Notes: a model not told the origin generated them from the letters alone. 64,000 bases of DNA from Actinacidiphila sp965342175 (GCF_965342175.1 NZ_CBDRBL010000010.1:54068-118067); one strand, 5' to 3'. Shown: positions 34,492 to 42,961, counted from the first letter of the stretch. Program-made: numbers and translations.

Positions 34492-34767
34492 TCAGCCGGC
34501 CGACTGCCGGTTCCGTGTGGACGATGGCTGCCGCTCACCGGTCCCGCCCTCACGCCGCTTGGACGCGGCGGTGCGCCGACGGTGGCTGGTGTCGCACCAG
34601 GGGTACGTGCGGCTGCGCCGGCAGGCGCAGAGGGCCACGACGAAACGGTCGGAACGCACGACCCGTCCGTCGTCCAGGACGACCTCGACGGGGCCCTCGA
34701 TCAGGATCGGGCCGTCCCTGGTGAGCGTCACCCTCGTCGGGTACGGCTCATCGCTCGCGTTCGGCAC
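34492..34767 (-). CDS. CDGSH-type iron-sulfur protein
   Basis: The product has 91 residues from GTG 34767. The 2Fe-2S motif reads Cys47-x-Cys49 ... Pro-x-Cys58-Asp-Thr-Ser-His62 (ALCACRRSRTYPWCDTSH), matching CxCx2(S/T)x3PxCD-(S/T)-H with Thr in place of the usual Gly after Asp. Such proteins carry a redox-active, His-ligated 2Fe-2S cluster. Its start lies inside the 3' end of the methyltransferase gene (overlap 34748-34767), so the two are one operon with coupled translation. The tail is basic. Physiological partner unknown. Confidence 0.88.
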   Translation of the reverse strand: MPNASDEPYPTRVTLTRDGPILIEGPVEVVLDDGRVVRSDRFVVALCACRRSRTYPWCDTSHRRRTAASKRREGGTGERQPSSTRNRQSAG

Positions 34768-35422
34768 GGACCACCACCAGCTCTTCCTTCTCCTCGCCCG
34801 GGGCTATAAGCCCGCGCGCCTCCAACCACCGCGCCCGGGCGCGCAGCACCGGCCCGAACGGGATGTACCGGCGCTCGGTGACCACCGCCCGCAGTCCGGC
34901 GTGTCGCAGCCGGCCCAGGGTGCGCTCCACCCCGCACAGGCCCGAGTGGACCATCAGCAGGACGCCGCCCGGTGTGAGCAGCGGTGGCGCGTCGGAGCAG
35001 ATCCGGTCCAGCAGCACCCGGCCGTCCGCACCCGCGTCCCACGCCAGGGCGCGTCCCCGGGTGGGCGGGCGGGCGCGCGGAGACGGCACATAGGGCGGAT
35101 TGGCCATGATCAGGTCGAAGTGGCGATCCGTGACGGGGGCCGTGAGATCGCCGCGCAGCACCTTCACACGCCGCCCGTTGAGCCGGGCGTTGAGCCATGC
35201 GGTGAGCACCGCGCCGAAGGAGGCGTCGACCGCGGTCACCTGGGCCGCGCCGTGCTCGATGGCGGTCAGGGCCAGCGCGCCGGTGCCCGTCCCCAGGTCG
35301 AGGACGGCGGCATCCGCCGCGAGGGTCTCCCGCTTCAGCGCGTCTTCCAGCAGAAGCGTGTCGTCCTGGGGGCAATAGACCCCCGGTGGGCACAAAAGCC
35401 ACATGGAGCGCTTGTACCCCAT
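34748..35422 (-). CDS. HemK/PrmC-like class I methyltransferase
   Basis: The product has 224 residues from ATG 35422 (MGYKRSMWLL); ATG 35404 is an alternative and the frame is open to 35704. SAM-binding motif I VLDLGTGTGALALTA and the catalytic MANPPYVPSP motif (N-P-P-Y) place it with N5-glutamine or N6-adenine methyltransferases of the HemK/Mtq2 group. It is shorter than true PrmC because it lacks the N-terminal recognition domain. The downstream gene is a CDGSH protein. Substrate unknown; a protein glutamine is the family precedent. Confidence 0.82.
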   Translation of the reverse strand: MGYKRSMWLLCPPGVYCPQDDTLLLEDALKRETLAADAAVLDLGTGTGALALTAIEHGAAQVTAVDASFGAVLTAWLNARLNGRRVKVLRGDLTAPVTDRHFDLIMANPPYVPSPRARPPTRGRALAWDAGADGRVLLDRICSDAPPLLTPGGVLLMVHSGLCGVERTLGRLRHAGLRAVVTERRYIPFGPVLRARARWLEARGLIAPGEEKEELVVVRAERER

Positions 35423-35681
35423 GGCGGGTGGGCAAACGCGGTTCGTCCCGTCCCGTGGTCCGGTCCCGGCCCGGCAGGGCACCCTGGGCGGGGCGCGGGA
35501 CCGGGTGCGACGTCCACGTGGACGCCGGAGACGGGTGACCGCCACGCTCGGACCGTCGCGCCGCCGCGGCTCCGCCGGACTCGAGACGTGCCACACGGCG
35601 GCCAGGGGCCGGCGCGCCGCATGGGATGCTGGTGCCTGGGTAAGCCAAGAGACCGAGGTTCCGCCCCGAGGACTGGAGAGC

Positions 35682-37394
35682 ATGGACGCCGTTGTACCGG
35701 ACACCGGACCGCCCGTCCCGGCCGGACCCGGGGCCGCGCAGGGCGGCCTGCTGGACGCTGTGCTGGCCCCCGCCTATGTGGTGGACGGCGACGGAGTGAT
35801 CGTCGCGGTCAACAGCGCCGTCGAGCGGCTCCTGGGTCGGTCGGGCGCGGAACTCCTCGGCCGAAACGCCCACGACCTGCTGCACCGCGACATGCACGGC
35901 GGTGCTGTGCCGCACTCTCGCTGCGAGTTGCGGGACGCCCTCGTCACGGGGCGGACGAATCAGAGCGACGTGGGGTGGTTCGCCCGCGCCGACGGCAGCC
36001 TCATCGGACTGTCCTGGTTCATGACGCCCTATGTCCTCGGTCCGGGACGGCCCGGAGCCCTGGTGCTGCTCCACCAGCGGCAGGACGCTCCGGAGCGGGA
36101 GGAAGGGGAGGCGCGCCCCGGCACCCTGACCGAACTCGACCGCCTCGCCCTGCTGGCGGATACCACCACCCGGCTCACCTCGACCCTCGACGTGGAGGAG
36201 GCGTTGCACCGGCTGGCCGTGCTGACCGTGCCCCTGCTGGCGGACTGGGCCGTCGTCGACCTGCTCACCGAGAACGACGAGGTGCGGCGGGCACTGGTCG
36301 TGCAGCACAAGGACGGGGTCCTGGTGCAGCGCGGCGACCTCCAGGGGCCGATGCCCCCCCTGCCCCAGGAGTCCCCGATGCCGCTGTCCCGTGCGCTGCG
36401 CGGCGCGGCCTCCAGCGTCGCGTGCCCCTCCACGTACCAGGGGCCACCGGACTCCGGTATCGCCGTCGAGCAGCACCGGCTCTTCGAGGCGACCGGTATG
36501 CACTCCGCGGCCATCGCCCCGATCCGCGGCCCGCGGGACGTGCTCGGAGCGCTCACCCTCGGCCGTTCCGCGCGCCCGGACCCCTTCACGGCGGCCGACC
36601 TGCCTCTCCTGGAGGACATCACCCGGCGGGCGGGCCTGGCGCTGGACAACGCGCGCCTCTACCAGCGGCAGCGCAAGGTGTCCGAGACGATGCAGAGGCA
36701 TCTGCTGCCCCAGATGCCCACCATCCCCGGTCTGTCGCTGACGGCCCGGTACGTGGCGGCCCCCCAGGCATCGCAGGTCGGCGGTGACTGGTACGACGCC
36801 TTCCCGCTCGCCGACGGCGCGACCGCTCTCGCCATAGGCGACGTCGTCGGACACGACCTCGACGCGGCCGGTGGCATGGCCCAGGTCCGCAACATGTTGC
36901 GGGCCTTTGCCTGGACACAGCCGGAGTCGCCCTGCGATGTGGTCAGCCGGCTCGACCAGGCCCTCATGCACATCGCCCAGGTGCCGATGGCGACCATGCT
37001 GCTCGCGCGGCTCACCAGCGCGGAGGACGGCCTGTGGCGACTGAGGTGGACCAACGCCGGCCACCCGCCGCCTCTGCTGGTGGACTGCGACGGCCGGAGC
37101 CGCTTCCTCACCGAGGGCCACGGCATCCTGCTCGGCACCGGCGCGGGAAGGCCGCGCGAGGACGCCGTCGTCACCCTGCCCCCGCGGTCCACGCTGGTGC
37201 TCTATACCGACGGACTGGTCGAGTCCACGCGGCACCCCATCGATGACGGCCTCGAGCTGCTCCGCAGGCACGCCGCCGGCCTGGCCCGGCGTCCCCTGGA
37301 CGCGTTCAGCGACGCGCTGCTCGACCGGGTCCGTCCTCAGGACAACGACGACGACGTCGCCTTCCTCGCGCTGCGCACACCCGACCCCGAGTGA
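35682..37394 (+). CDS. SpoIIE-type PP2C phosphatase with PAS and GAF domains
   Basis: The product has 570 residues from ATG 35682. A PAS domain (about residues 20-110, VVDGDGVIVAVNSAVERLLG) precedes a GAF domain (about 155-310, SALDVEEAL-type start STLDVEEALHRLAVL). The C-terminal SpoIIE/PP2C domain (about 330-570) has metal-binding aspartates in GGDWYDAF, GDVVGHDLDAA, LYTDGLVE and NDDDVAFLAL. These enzymes dephosphorylate anti-anti-sigma factors and so activate alternative sigma factors. No anti-sigma or anti-anti-sigma gene is adjacent. A terminator hairpin follows. Confidence 0.92.
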   Translation: MDAVVPDTGPPVPAGPGAAQGGLLDAVLAPAYVVDGDGVIVAVNSAVERLLGRSGAELLGRNAHDLLHRDMHGGAVPHSRCELRDALVTGRTNQSDVGWFARADGSLIGLSWFMTPYVLGPGRPGALVLLHQRQDAPEREEGEARPGTLTELDRLALLADTTTRLTSTLDVEEALHRLAVLTVPLLADWAVVDLLTENDEVRRALVVQHKDGVLVQRGDLQGPMPPLPQESPMPLSRALRGAASSVACPSTYQGPPDSGIAVEQHRLFEATGMHSAAIAPIRGPRDVLGALTLGRSARPDPFTAADLPLLEDITRRAGLALDNARLYQRQRKVSETMQRHLLPQMPTIPGLSLTARYVAAPQASQVGGDWYDAFPLADGATALAIGDVVGHDLDAAGGMAQVRNMLRAFAWTQPESPCDVVSRLDQALMHIAQVPMATMLLARLTSAEDGLWRLRWTNAGHPPPLLVDCDGRSRFLTEGHGILLGTGAGRPREDAVVTLPPRSTLVLYTDGLVESTRHPIDDGLELLRRHAAGLARRPLDAFSDALLDRVRPQDNDDDVAFLALRTPDPE

Positions 37395-37401
37395 GGGTCC
37401 G

Positions 37402-37437
37402 CACGCACGCCGAGGACGGCCGAGGGCGGCGTGCGTG
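37402..37437 (+). terminator. Terminator after the phosphatase gene
   Basis: An 11-bp perfect stem, CACGCACGCCG (37402-37412) with CGGCGTGCGTG (37427-37437), begins 8 bases after the stop. Confidence 0.7.
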
Positions 37438-37515
37438 GCAGGGGGAGCGGCCGTCCGAGACGGCGGCAGCGACAGTGCCGGGTTTGCCCCGGGGTGTGAC
37501 GGTAAGCCGCTCCTT

Positions 37516-38415
37516 ATGAGGCTTATGAGGCATACGAGCGAAAAGCGGGACTCCCCGAACGGTCCGCTGCCCGCCGCGATCGACGCCCTGGAAGGCCAGG
37601 AGTGGCTCGACACGGCCGCCACGGGCGTCCGCCGGGCGGTGCGCGCGCTGCCCCTGGGCAAGGGGCGCGACGCATTGCGCGGCCTGTGGCTCGGCCACCC
37701 CCTGCATCCTGTGCTGGTCCAGGTGCCGATCGGCGCCTGGACCTGTGCCGGGATACTCGACCTGCTGCCCGGCGAGAGCCGCGCCGCCCGCCGCCTGGTG
37801 GCGGTGGGTCTGGCCGCGGCCGGGCCCGCGGCGCTGGCCGGCTGGGTGGACTGGGCGGAGCAGCGCCCCCGCCAGGCCCGCGTGGGCCTGGTGCACGCGG
37901 CCGCCAACGTCGCCGCCGTCGCGACGTACACCGCTTCCCTCGTCCACCGCTACAGGGGCCGGCCCGTGCTCGGCCGGGCCCTCGGTTTCGGCGGCATGGC
38001 CCTCGCCACCGCGGGTGGTGTGCTGGGCGGCCACCTCGCCTACCGGCAGGGCGCGGGCGTGAACCATGCGGAGGCGGTGCCCGTGCTGGTCGAGCCGGGC
38101 TGGCACCGCGTCGGGGTGCCGGAGGACTTCCCGGTCGGCGAGCCCGTGCAGCGCATGGCCGATGAGGCGGCGGTGGTCGTGGTCCGGGAGTACGACGGGC
38201 GCTTCCACGCACTGGCCGGCCGCTGCAACCACATGGACGGCCCCCTGCACGAGGGAAAGGTGCTGGAAGGCTGCATCGAGTGCCCCTGGCACGGCAGCCA
38301 GTTCCGGCTCTCGGACGGCGCCAATGTGCAGGGACCGGCGACCGCGCCGCAGCCGCGGTTCGACTGCCGGATATCGGCCGACGGACAGGTCGAGGTCCGG
38401 CTCGCCCAGAGCTGA
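37516..38415 (+). CDS. DUF2231 membrane protein fused to a Rieske 2Fe-2S domain
   Basis: The product has 299 residues from ATG 37516; ATG 37525 is possible. The first ~190 residues have four membrane helices of DUF2231 type (LGHPLHPVLVQVPIGAW). The C-terminal ~100 residues are a Rieske ferredoxin domain with CNH and CPWH ligands (RCNHMDGPL and CIECPWHGSQF). The fusion suggests a membrane-bound electron carrier. It lies downstream of a terminator and 90 bases before the uracil-glycosylase gene. Redox partner unknown. Confidence 0.9.
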   Translation: MRLMRHTSEKRDSPNGPLPAAIDALEGQEWLDTAATGVRRAVRALPLGKGRDALRGLWLGHPLHPVLVQVPIGAWTCAGILDLLPGESRAARRLVAVGLAAAGPAALAGWVDWAEQRPRQARVGLVHAAANVAAVATYTASLVHRYRGRPVLGRALGFGGMALATAGGVLGGHLAYRQGAGVNHAEAVPVLVEPGWHRVGVPEDFPVGEPVQRMADEAAVVVVREYDGRFHALAGRCNHMDGPLHEGKVLEGCIECPWHGSQFRLSDGANVQGPATAPQPRFDCRISADGQVEVRLAQS

Positions 38416-38508
38416 GCCCGGCGCAGAGCCCGCCGCGAAACCCGCCGCAGACGGCACACGAGCGCGTGCCCGTGGCTTTCGCGCCGGGCCGCGGGGTAGG
38501 CGCACGGC

Positions 38509-39141
38509 ATGGCGGACTACGACGCCTCGCCCTACGTCCCCGAAGACGCCGACCTCGCGGCACTCAGCAGCGCGGCCGCCCGCTGCCACGGCTGCCCGCT
38601 GTACGCGGATGCCACCCGGACCGTCTTCGGGCAGGGCGAGCCCTCAGCGAGTGTCGTCCTGGTGGGCGAGCAGCCGGGGGACCACGAGGACCGGCAGGGC
38701 CGCCCCTTCGTCGGCCCGGCCGGAAGAATCCTGCACAAGGCGATGGAGGAGGCTGGGATCGACCCGGGCGACGCCTATGTGACCAACGCCGTCAAGCACT
38801 TCAAGTTCACCGTCCCCGAGGGCGGCAAGCGGCGGATCCACAAGCAGCCCTCGCTGCGCGAGGTGAGCGCCTGCAAGCCGTGGCTGGACGCGGAACTGGA
38901 GCGGATAGCCCCGCGGGTCGTCGTGGCCCTCGGCGCGACCGCGGCGAAGGCTTTGATGGGGCCCGAATTCCGGGTCACAAGGCAGCGCGGGAGACTTCTC
39001 ACCCCTGGCGTACCGATCGACGGCGCTCATATCGTCGCCACGGTCCACCCCTCCGCCGTGCTGCGCGCCGGCGACAACCGCGAGGAGATGTACGCGGGGC
39101 TGGTCGCGGACCTGCGCGTGGCCGCCGACGTTCTGGGCTGA
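38509..39141 (+). CDS. udgX: UdgX-type uracil-DNA glycosylase
   Basis: The product has 210 residues. Family-4-like motif GEQPGDHEDRQGRPFVGPAG (residues 53-72) and the UdgX-specific R-loop GKRRIHKQP with His111 are present. In studied UdgX that His forms a covalent bond with the sugar left after uracil removal, so the enzyme stays locked on the site. VHPSAVLR supplies the late motif. Three obvious iron-sulfur cysteines are Cys26, Cys29 and Cys122. The start ATG lacks a strong ribosome binding site. It acts on uracil in DNA, possibly guarding single-stranded DNA. Confidence 0.92.
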   Translation: MADYDASPYVPEDADLAALSSAAARCHGCPLYADATRTVFGQGEPSASVVLVGEQPGDHEDRQGRPFVGPAGRILHKAMEEAGIDPGDAYVTNAVKHFKFTVPEGGKRRIHKQPSLREVSACKPWLDAELERIAPRVVVALGATAAKALMGPEFRVTRQRGRLLTPGVPIDGAHIVATVHPSAVLRAGDNREEMYAGLVADLRVAADVLG

Positions 39142-39246
39142 GCACATGGCGGACGACCTCGGCCGACCCCGGTCGCGCCCGTTTCCGTCCCGTCCCGCGG
39201 GGCAGCCGCACAGAAGATGGGGGGACCGTCCTCAGGGAGGTGCGCC

Positions 39247-39486
39247 ATGAGTACGCCGCCCACCGGCAACCGTTCCGCCCCTTATGGCGGCACCGAACAC
39301 GCCGAACACAAGGTGCCGCCCACGGAGACGCCTCCGGCGGAGAGCAGCACGACAGAAGGGATCTCCCTGCCTGAGCGCCCGGAACTGCACAACGCGTGGG
39401 GTTTCACCCCCCTGGTGCTGATCCTCTGCGTGGTCGCCGTCTTCGTCGCGGGCGTGATCGCCATGATCGTCGCCCTGTCCTCGTAG
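39247..39486 (+). CDS. Small single-pass membrane protein
   Basis: The product has 79 residues from ATG 39247 with GGGAGG at 6 bases. The first ~50 residues are polar, Thr/Pro/Glu-rich and probably disordered. One membrane helix (LVLILCVVAVFVAGVIAMIV) ends at the C-terminus, predicting a tail-anchored topology. A hairpin follows the stop. It lies 105 bases after udgX on the same strand. No family recognised. Confidence 0.7.
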   Translation: MSTPPTGNRSAPYGGTEHAEHKVPPTETPPAESSTTEGISLPERPELHNAWGFTPLVLILCVVAVFVAGVIAMIVALSS

Positions 39487-39495
39487 GCACTCGAA

Positions 39496-39517
39496 GGCGC
39501 CGCCGCTGTGCGGCGCC
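39496..39517 (+). terminator. Terminator after the small membrane protein
   Basis: GGCGCCGC (39496-39503) pairs with GCGGCGCC (39510-39517) over a 6-nt loop, 10 bases after the stop. Confidence 0.65.
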
Positions 39518-39561
39518 GCGAGGGTGCGGTCCGGCTTCCGTCCGGCGAGACGCCCCATGTG

Positions 39562-39623
39562 GTGACTTAAGGCGATGTGACCTGTAGCAATGTGACACGC
39601 GCCATTTTCACCTGTTTGGGTGA
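39562..39623 (+). promoter_or_regulatory. Regulatory region: three GTGAC repeats with 15-base period plus an inverted repeat
   Basis: GTGAC occurs at 39562, 39577 and 39592, exactly 15 bases apart; the last two are extended to ATGTGAC. They are followed by TCACC-n6-GGTGA at 39608-39623. The area is AT-richer than its surroundings and lies 75-135 bases before the gene at 39699. Spacing this regular suggests a multimeric regulator. The 15-base period differs from the 11 bases of PhoP or GlnR sites, so I do not name the protein. Confidence 0.5.
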
Positions 39624-39698
39624 GGTTGTAGATTTCCTTCAGCGAAGGGCGCCCTGATGCTTTCAGTCGGCGTGCCCGCCACGCCGAAGGAGCAGTCA

Positions 39699-40226
39699 AT
39701 GGGTGCCGACCTCACCCCCGTCACGACCGCCACGACGCAGTGGCTCCTGCGTTCCTACCCCCACGCCGGCGGTGTCCTCGGAGCCGCCCTGGCCGAGGCC
39801 CAGGCCCGGCAGGCAGTCACCGTCGCGGCGTGGCTGCGGTACCCCACGACGACGGAGGCCGCGCTCGTCACCATGGCCGGTCCAGGAGGCTCGGGGCGCC
39901 TGGACCGGTTGGTGGGCGCAGTCGAATGGGCCGGCGAGGAGGAGTCGGCCTGGCGGTCCTGGGTCGACGAGGTGGTGGCGAGTTGGGCGGCGTGCCTGCT
40001 CGGCCGACCCGACCTGGCGCAGGAGGCGGTGGCCCTCGTGGCGCACCGGGAGCACATGGCAGGGCTCGCGTTCGACTTCCGCCGCCTGCTCTCGCCCGAC
40101 GACACCGACCTGAGGGCCGCGGCGCTGCTCCGGCATCCCGACCTGCTCGAACCCGTGGCCGTCCTGCACCGCGACGCCCTGACCCTGCGCCTGGGCCTGT
40201 CCCGGGGGTGGTCCGACGCGGCCTGA
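39699..40226 (+). CDS. Protein of unknown function with a complex promoter
   Basis: The product has 175 residues from ATG 39699 with AAGGAG at 7 bases; the frame is open to 39657. It is soluble, Ala/Leu-rich, with no signal peptide and no membrane segment, and has a TTQWLLRSYPHAGG opening. The middle is acidic and Trp-rich (EWAGEEESAWRSWVDEVVASW). I recognise no family. Upstream lies a striking set of direct repeats. It is monocistronic, with a hairpin just after the stop, convergent to the ctaD operon. Confidence 0.7.
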   Translation: MGADLTPVTTATTQWLLRSYPHAGGVLGAALAEAQARQAVTVAAWLRYPTTTEAALVTMAGPGGSGRLDRLVGAVEWAGEEESAWRSWVDEVVASWAACLLGRPDLAQEAVALVAHREHMAGLAFDFRRLLSPDDTDLRAAALLRHPDLLEPVAVLHRDALTLRLGLSRGWSDAA

Positions 40227-40232
40227 ACGGCG

Positions 40233-40252
40233 CCGGACCATCCCCGGTCCGG
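40233..40252. terminator. Bidirectional terminator hairpin
   Basis: CCGGACC (40233-40239) pairs with GGTCCGG (40246-40252) over a 6-nt loop, between convergent stops at 40226 and 40255. Confidence 0.6.
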
Positions 40253-40254
40253 GC

Positions 40255-40626
40255 TCAGTCCCCGGTCAGGAGCACCAGGAGCGGCACGGGGACGCAGACG
40301 GCCGCTGCCAGCAGGGCGACGGTGACGACCGTGCACAGCAGTCGCTGCCGCAGGCTGCGGTAGCGCTCCTCGTACGCGTCCCGCAGAGCCCCCTCGCGCC
40401 GCGAGAGACGTCGCAGTATCACGCCGGTCAGATCGAGGCGGTCGGCGACGTAGAGCCGGAGCACCTCCTCCCGCTGGCCGGTGGTCAGCCACGGCATGCG
40501 GTCGGCGAAGGCCCCCGCGGCGATCCGGGCGTCGCCTGCCTCCGCGTGCCAGGACAGGAAGTCCTCGCAGCGAGCGATGCCGTCCGCGGCGGCCGGATCG
40601 CCTGCCTTCTTGGCCGGGCGCATCAT
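40255..40626 (-). CDS. Small membrane-anchored protein coupled to ctaD
   Basis: The product has 123 residues. The ATG at 40626 overlaps the ctaD stop (ATGA), so it is translated from the same mRNA. The N-terminal ~85 residues are soluble and helical (ARCEDFLSWHAEAGDAR), and a C-terminal membrane helix (VVTVALLAAAVCVPVPLLVLL) anchors it. I recognise no family. The coupling suggests a role with the oxidase subunit, for example assembly or stability, but that is inference. Confidence 0.7.
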   Translation of the reverse strand: MMRPAKKAGDPAAADGIARCEDFLSWHAEAGDARIAAGAFADRMPWLTTGQREEVLRLYVADRLDLTGVILRRLSRREGALRDAYEERYRSLRQRLLCTVVTVALLAAAVCVPVPLLVLLTGD

Positions 40627-42347
40627 GCCTGCCCCTCGTCGAGCGGCTTCGCGACTCCCTTGCCGGGCTCGACGACGTCGCGGCGGCCGGCGTTGAGTTC
40701 CTGGTCCATGGCGGCGACGTCGGGGTGGTGGAGGTCGAAGGCGGGGGACTCGGAGCGGATCTTGGGCAGGGTGAGGAAGTTGTGCCGCGGCGGCGGGCAG
40801 GAGGTGGCCCACTCCAGGGAGCGGCCGTAGCCCCAGGGGTCGTCGACCTCGACCGGCTTGCCGTAGCGGGCGGACTTCCACACGTTGTACAGGAACGGCA
40901 GGGTGGACATGCCGAGGAGGAAGGCGCCGATGCTGGAGACGGTGTTCAGGAACGTGAAGCCGTCGGCGGCCAGGTAGTCGGCGTAGCGGCGGGGCATGCC
41001 CTCGGCCCCGAGCCAGTGCTGGACGAGGAAGGTGCCGTGGAAGCCGATGAAGAGCGTCCAGAAGTGGATCTTGCCGAGCCGTTCGTCGAGCATCTTCCCG
41101 GTGAACTTGGGCCACCAGAAGTGGAAGCCGGCGAACATCGCGAAGACCACGGTGCCGAAGACGACGTAGTGGAAGTGGGCGACGACGAAGTACGAGTCGG
41201 TGACGTGGAAGTCCAGCGGCGGCGAGGCGAGGATCACCCCGGTCAGGCCGCCGAAGAGGAAGGTGACGAGGAAGCCGATCGACCACAGCATGGGTGTCTC
41301 GAAGCTCAGTGACCCCTTCCACATGGTGCCGATCCAGTTGAAGAACTTCACCCCTGTCGGCACGGCGATCAGATAGGTCATGAACGCGAAAAACGGCAAC
41401 AGGACCGCACCCGTGGCGAACATATGGTGCGCCCACACCGTGGCCGACAGCCCGGCGATGGAGATCGTCGCTCCGATAAGGCTGACGTAGCCGAAGACGG
41501 GCTTGCGGGAGAAGACCGGGATGACCTCCGTGACGATGCCGAAGAACGGCAGCGCGATGATGTACACCTCCGGGTGTCCGAAGAACCAGAACAGGTGCTG
41601 CCACAGCAGCGGCCCGCCGTTGCCCGGGTCGTAGACGTGCGCGCCGAACTTGCGGTCCGCGAACAGGGCGAGCAGGGCGGCGGCCAGCACCGGGAACGCG
41701 AACAGCACCAGCACCGAGGTCAGCAGGATGTTCCAGGTGAAGATCGGCATCCGGAACATCGTCATGCCCGGGGCGCGCATGCAGATGATCGTGGTGACGA
41801 AGTTGACCGCGCCGAGGATCGTGCCGAACCCGGACATCGCCAGGCCCAGGATCCACATGTTGCCGCCGACATAGGGAGTGCGTTCGCCGCCCGATAGCGG
41901 GGTGTAGGCGGTCCAGCCGAAGTCCGCCGCGCCCTCGGTGGTGAGGAAGCCGGCCACGGCGATCAGTGAGCCGAACAGGAACAGCCAGTACGACAGCATG
42001 TTCAGCCGGGGGAAGGCCACGTCGGGGGAGCCGATCTGGAGCGGCATGATGGCGTTGGCGAACCCGGCGAACAGCGGGGTGGCGAACATCAGCAGCATCA
42101 TCGTGCCGTGCATGGTGAACGCCTGGTTGTACTGCTCGTTCGACAGGATCTGGATGCCTGGGCGCGCCAGTTCGGCGCGCATCACCAGCGCCAGCACACC
42201 GCCGAACGTGAAGAAGCCGAAGGCGCTCGCCAGATAGAGCGACCCGATCTTCTTGTGGTCCGTCGTGGTGAGCCAGTCGACGACGACGGCACCCGGCTTG
42301 CGCCGCTCCCGTTCCGCCCCCTGTGTCGGTTCCACCTGCAGTGCCAT
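40623..42347 (-). CDS. ctaD: Cytochrome c oxidase subunit I
   Basis: The product has 574 residues from ATG 42347 (AAAGGGCGG upstream). Twelve membrane helices are predicted. Haem and copper ligands are present in FTMHGTMMLL, GHPEVYIIALP, VWAHHMFATG and VVAHFHYVVFG, so it should be a working aa3-type proton-pumping subunit that reduces oxygen. The usual neighbours ctaC (subunit II), ctaE (subunit III) and qcr genes are absent here. It is therefore probably a second, stand-alone copy that borrows the other subunits from the main locus. It forms a two-gene unit with the small membrane protein downstream. Confidence 0.95.
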   Translation of the reverse strand: MALQVEPTQGAERERRKPGAVVVDWLTTTDHKKIGSLYLASAFGFFTFGGVLALVMRAELARPGIQILSNEQYNQAFTMHGTMMLLMFATPLFAGFANAIMPLQIGSPDVAFPRLNMLSYWLFLFGSLIAVAGFLTTEGAADFGWTAYTPLSGGERTPYVGGNMWILGLAMSGFGTILGAVNFVTTIICMRAPGMTMFRMPIFTWNILLTSVLVLFAFPVLAAALLALFADRKFGAHVYDPGNGGPLLWQHLFWFFGHPEVYIIALPFFGIVTEVIPVFSRKPVFGYVSLIGATISIAGLSATVWAHHMFATGAVLLPFFAFMTYLIAVPTGVKFFNWIGTMWKGSLSFETPMLWSIGFLVTFLFGGLTGVILASPPLDFHVTDSYFVVAHFHYVVFGTVVFAMFAGFHFWWPKFTGKMLDERLGKIHFWTLFIGFHGTFLVQHWLGAEGMPRRYADYLAADGFTFLNTVSSIGAFLLGMSTLPFLYNVWKSARYGKPVEVDDPWGYGRSLEWATSCPPPRHNFLTLPKIRSESPAFDLHHPDVAAMDQELNAGRRDVVEPGKGVAKPLDEGQA

Positions 42348-42732
42348 ATCTGGTGCCGCCCTTTCACCTGGATCGCGATGCCCGCCGCCTTCGCCGTGCG
42401 TCACGGTGTTCGGGCGCCTTTGCACAGGTCCTTCGTATTGCGGTCGCCTGCCACCGGAGCGGATTGCCTCTTTGGTGGGCGTGGTGCGAACACGGATGAA
42501 ATGACCGGAAGCGGGCCTTCCCCTCCGTCCTGCAGGGCCGTAAGGGCGACCCGCACTCGGTTCGTCCGGCGCTTCGGCCGTCGTGCTTCGCCGATCTGGT
42601 ATGCGTTGACCGCGATCCAGTCCGGTGGTGGCCCGCAGGGCGGTGCACTCGACCTCGCCGAGTGCGCCGCCGCCTTCCGAACCGCCGGGCGGCCGGACCA
42701 GGGCGCGTCGTTGCGGGGGAAGGGAACAGACG
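42348..42732. other. Divergent intergenic region between ctaD and the cold-shock remnant
   Basis: This stretch of 385 bases has no gene I can support; the open frames across it are compositional. It must hold the ctaD promoter (minus strand) and any promoter for the cold-shock gene. I see no clear repeat or operator. Confidence 0.5.
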
Positions 42733-42932
42733 ATGCCCACGGGCGTGGTGAAGTGGTTCAACGCCGCCAAGGGCTACGGCTTCATCGCACAGGACGAGGG
42801 CCTGACGTGTCCGCCCACTTCTCCGGCATCTCCGGTTCCGGCCACCGCGAGCTGCGCGGCGGGGATCAGGTGACCTTCCGGATCGTCCACGGGCGCAAGG
42901 GTCCGCGGGCGGAGGACATCGTCCGCCGCTGA
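42733..42932 (+). pseudogene. Cold-shock protein gene with a 1-base frameshift
   Basis: The first 23 codons read MPTGVVKWFNAAKGYGFIAQ-type cold-shock sequence with the RNP1 motif KGYGFIA. From 42801 the family continues in the next frame (PDVSAHFSGISGSGHREL ... GPRAEDIVRR) to a stop at 42932. Restoring one base near 42800-42802 gives 66 residues, exactly the family length. In RNP2 the usual VFVHF is VSAHF. As written, the protein would stop early without the RNA-binding surface. Either a real inactivation or a single-base sequencing error. Confidence 0.8.
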
Positions 42933-42961
42933 GGCCGTGGCACCCGCCGGCACGGGCAACG

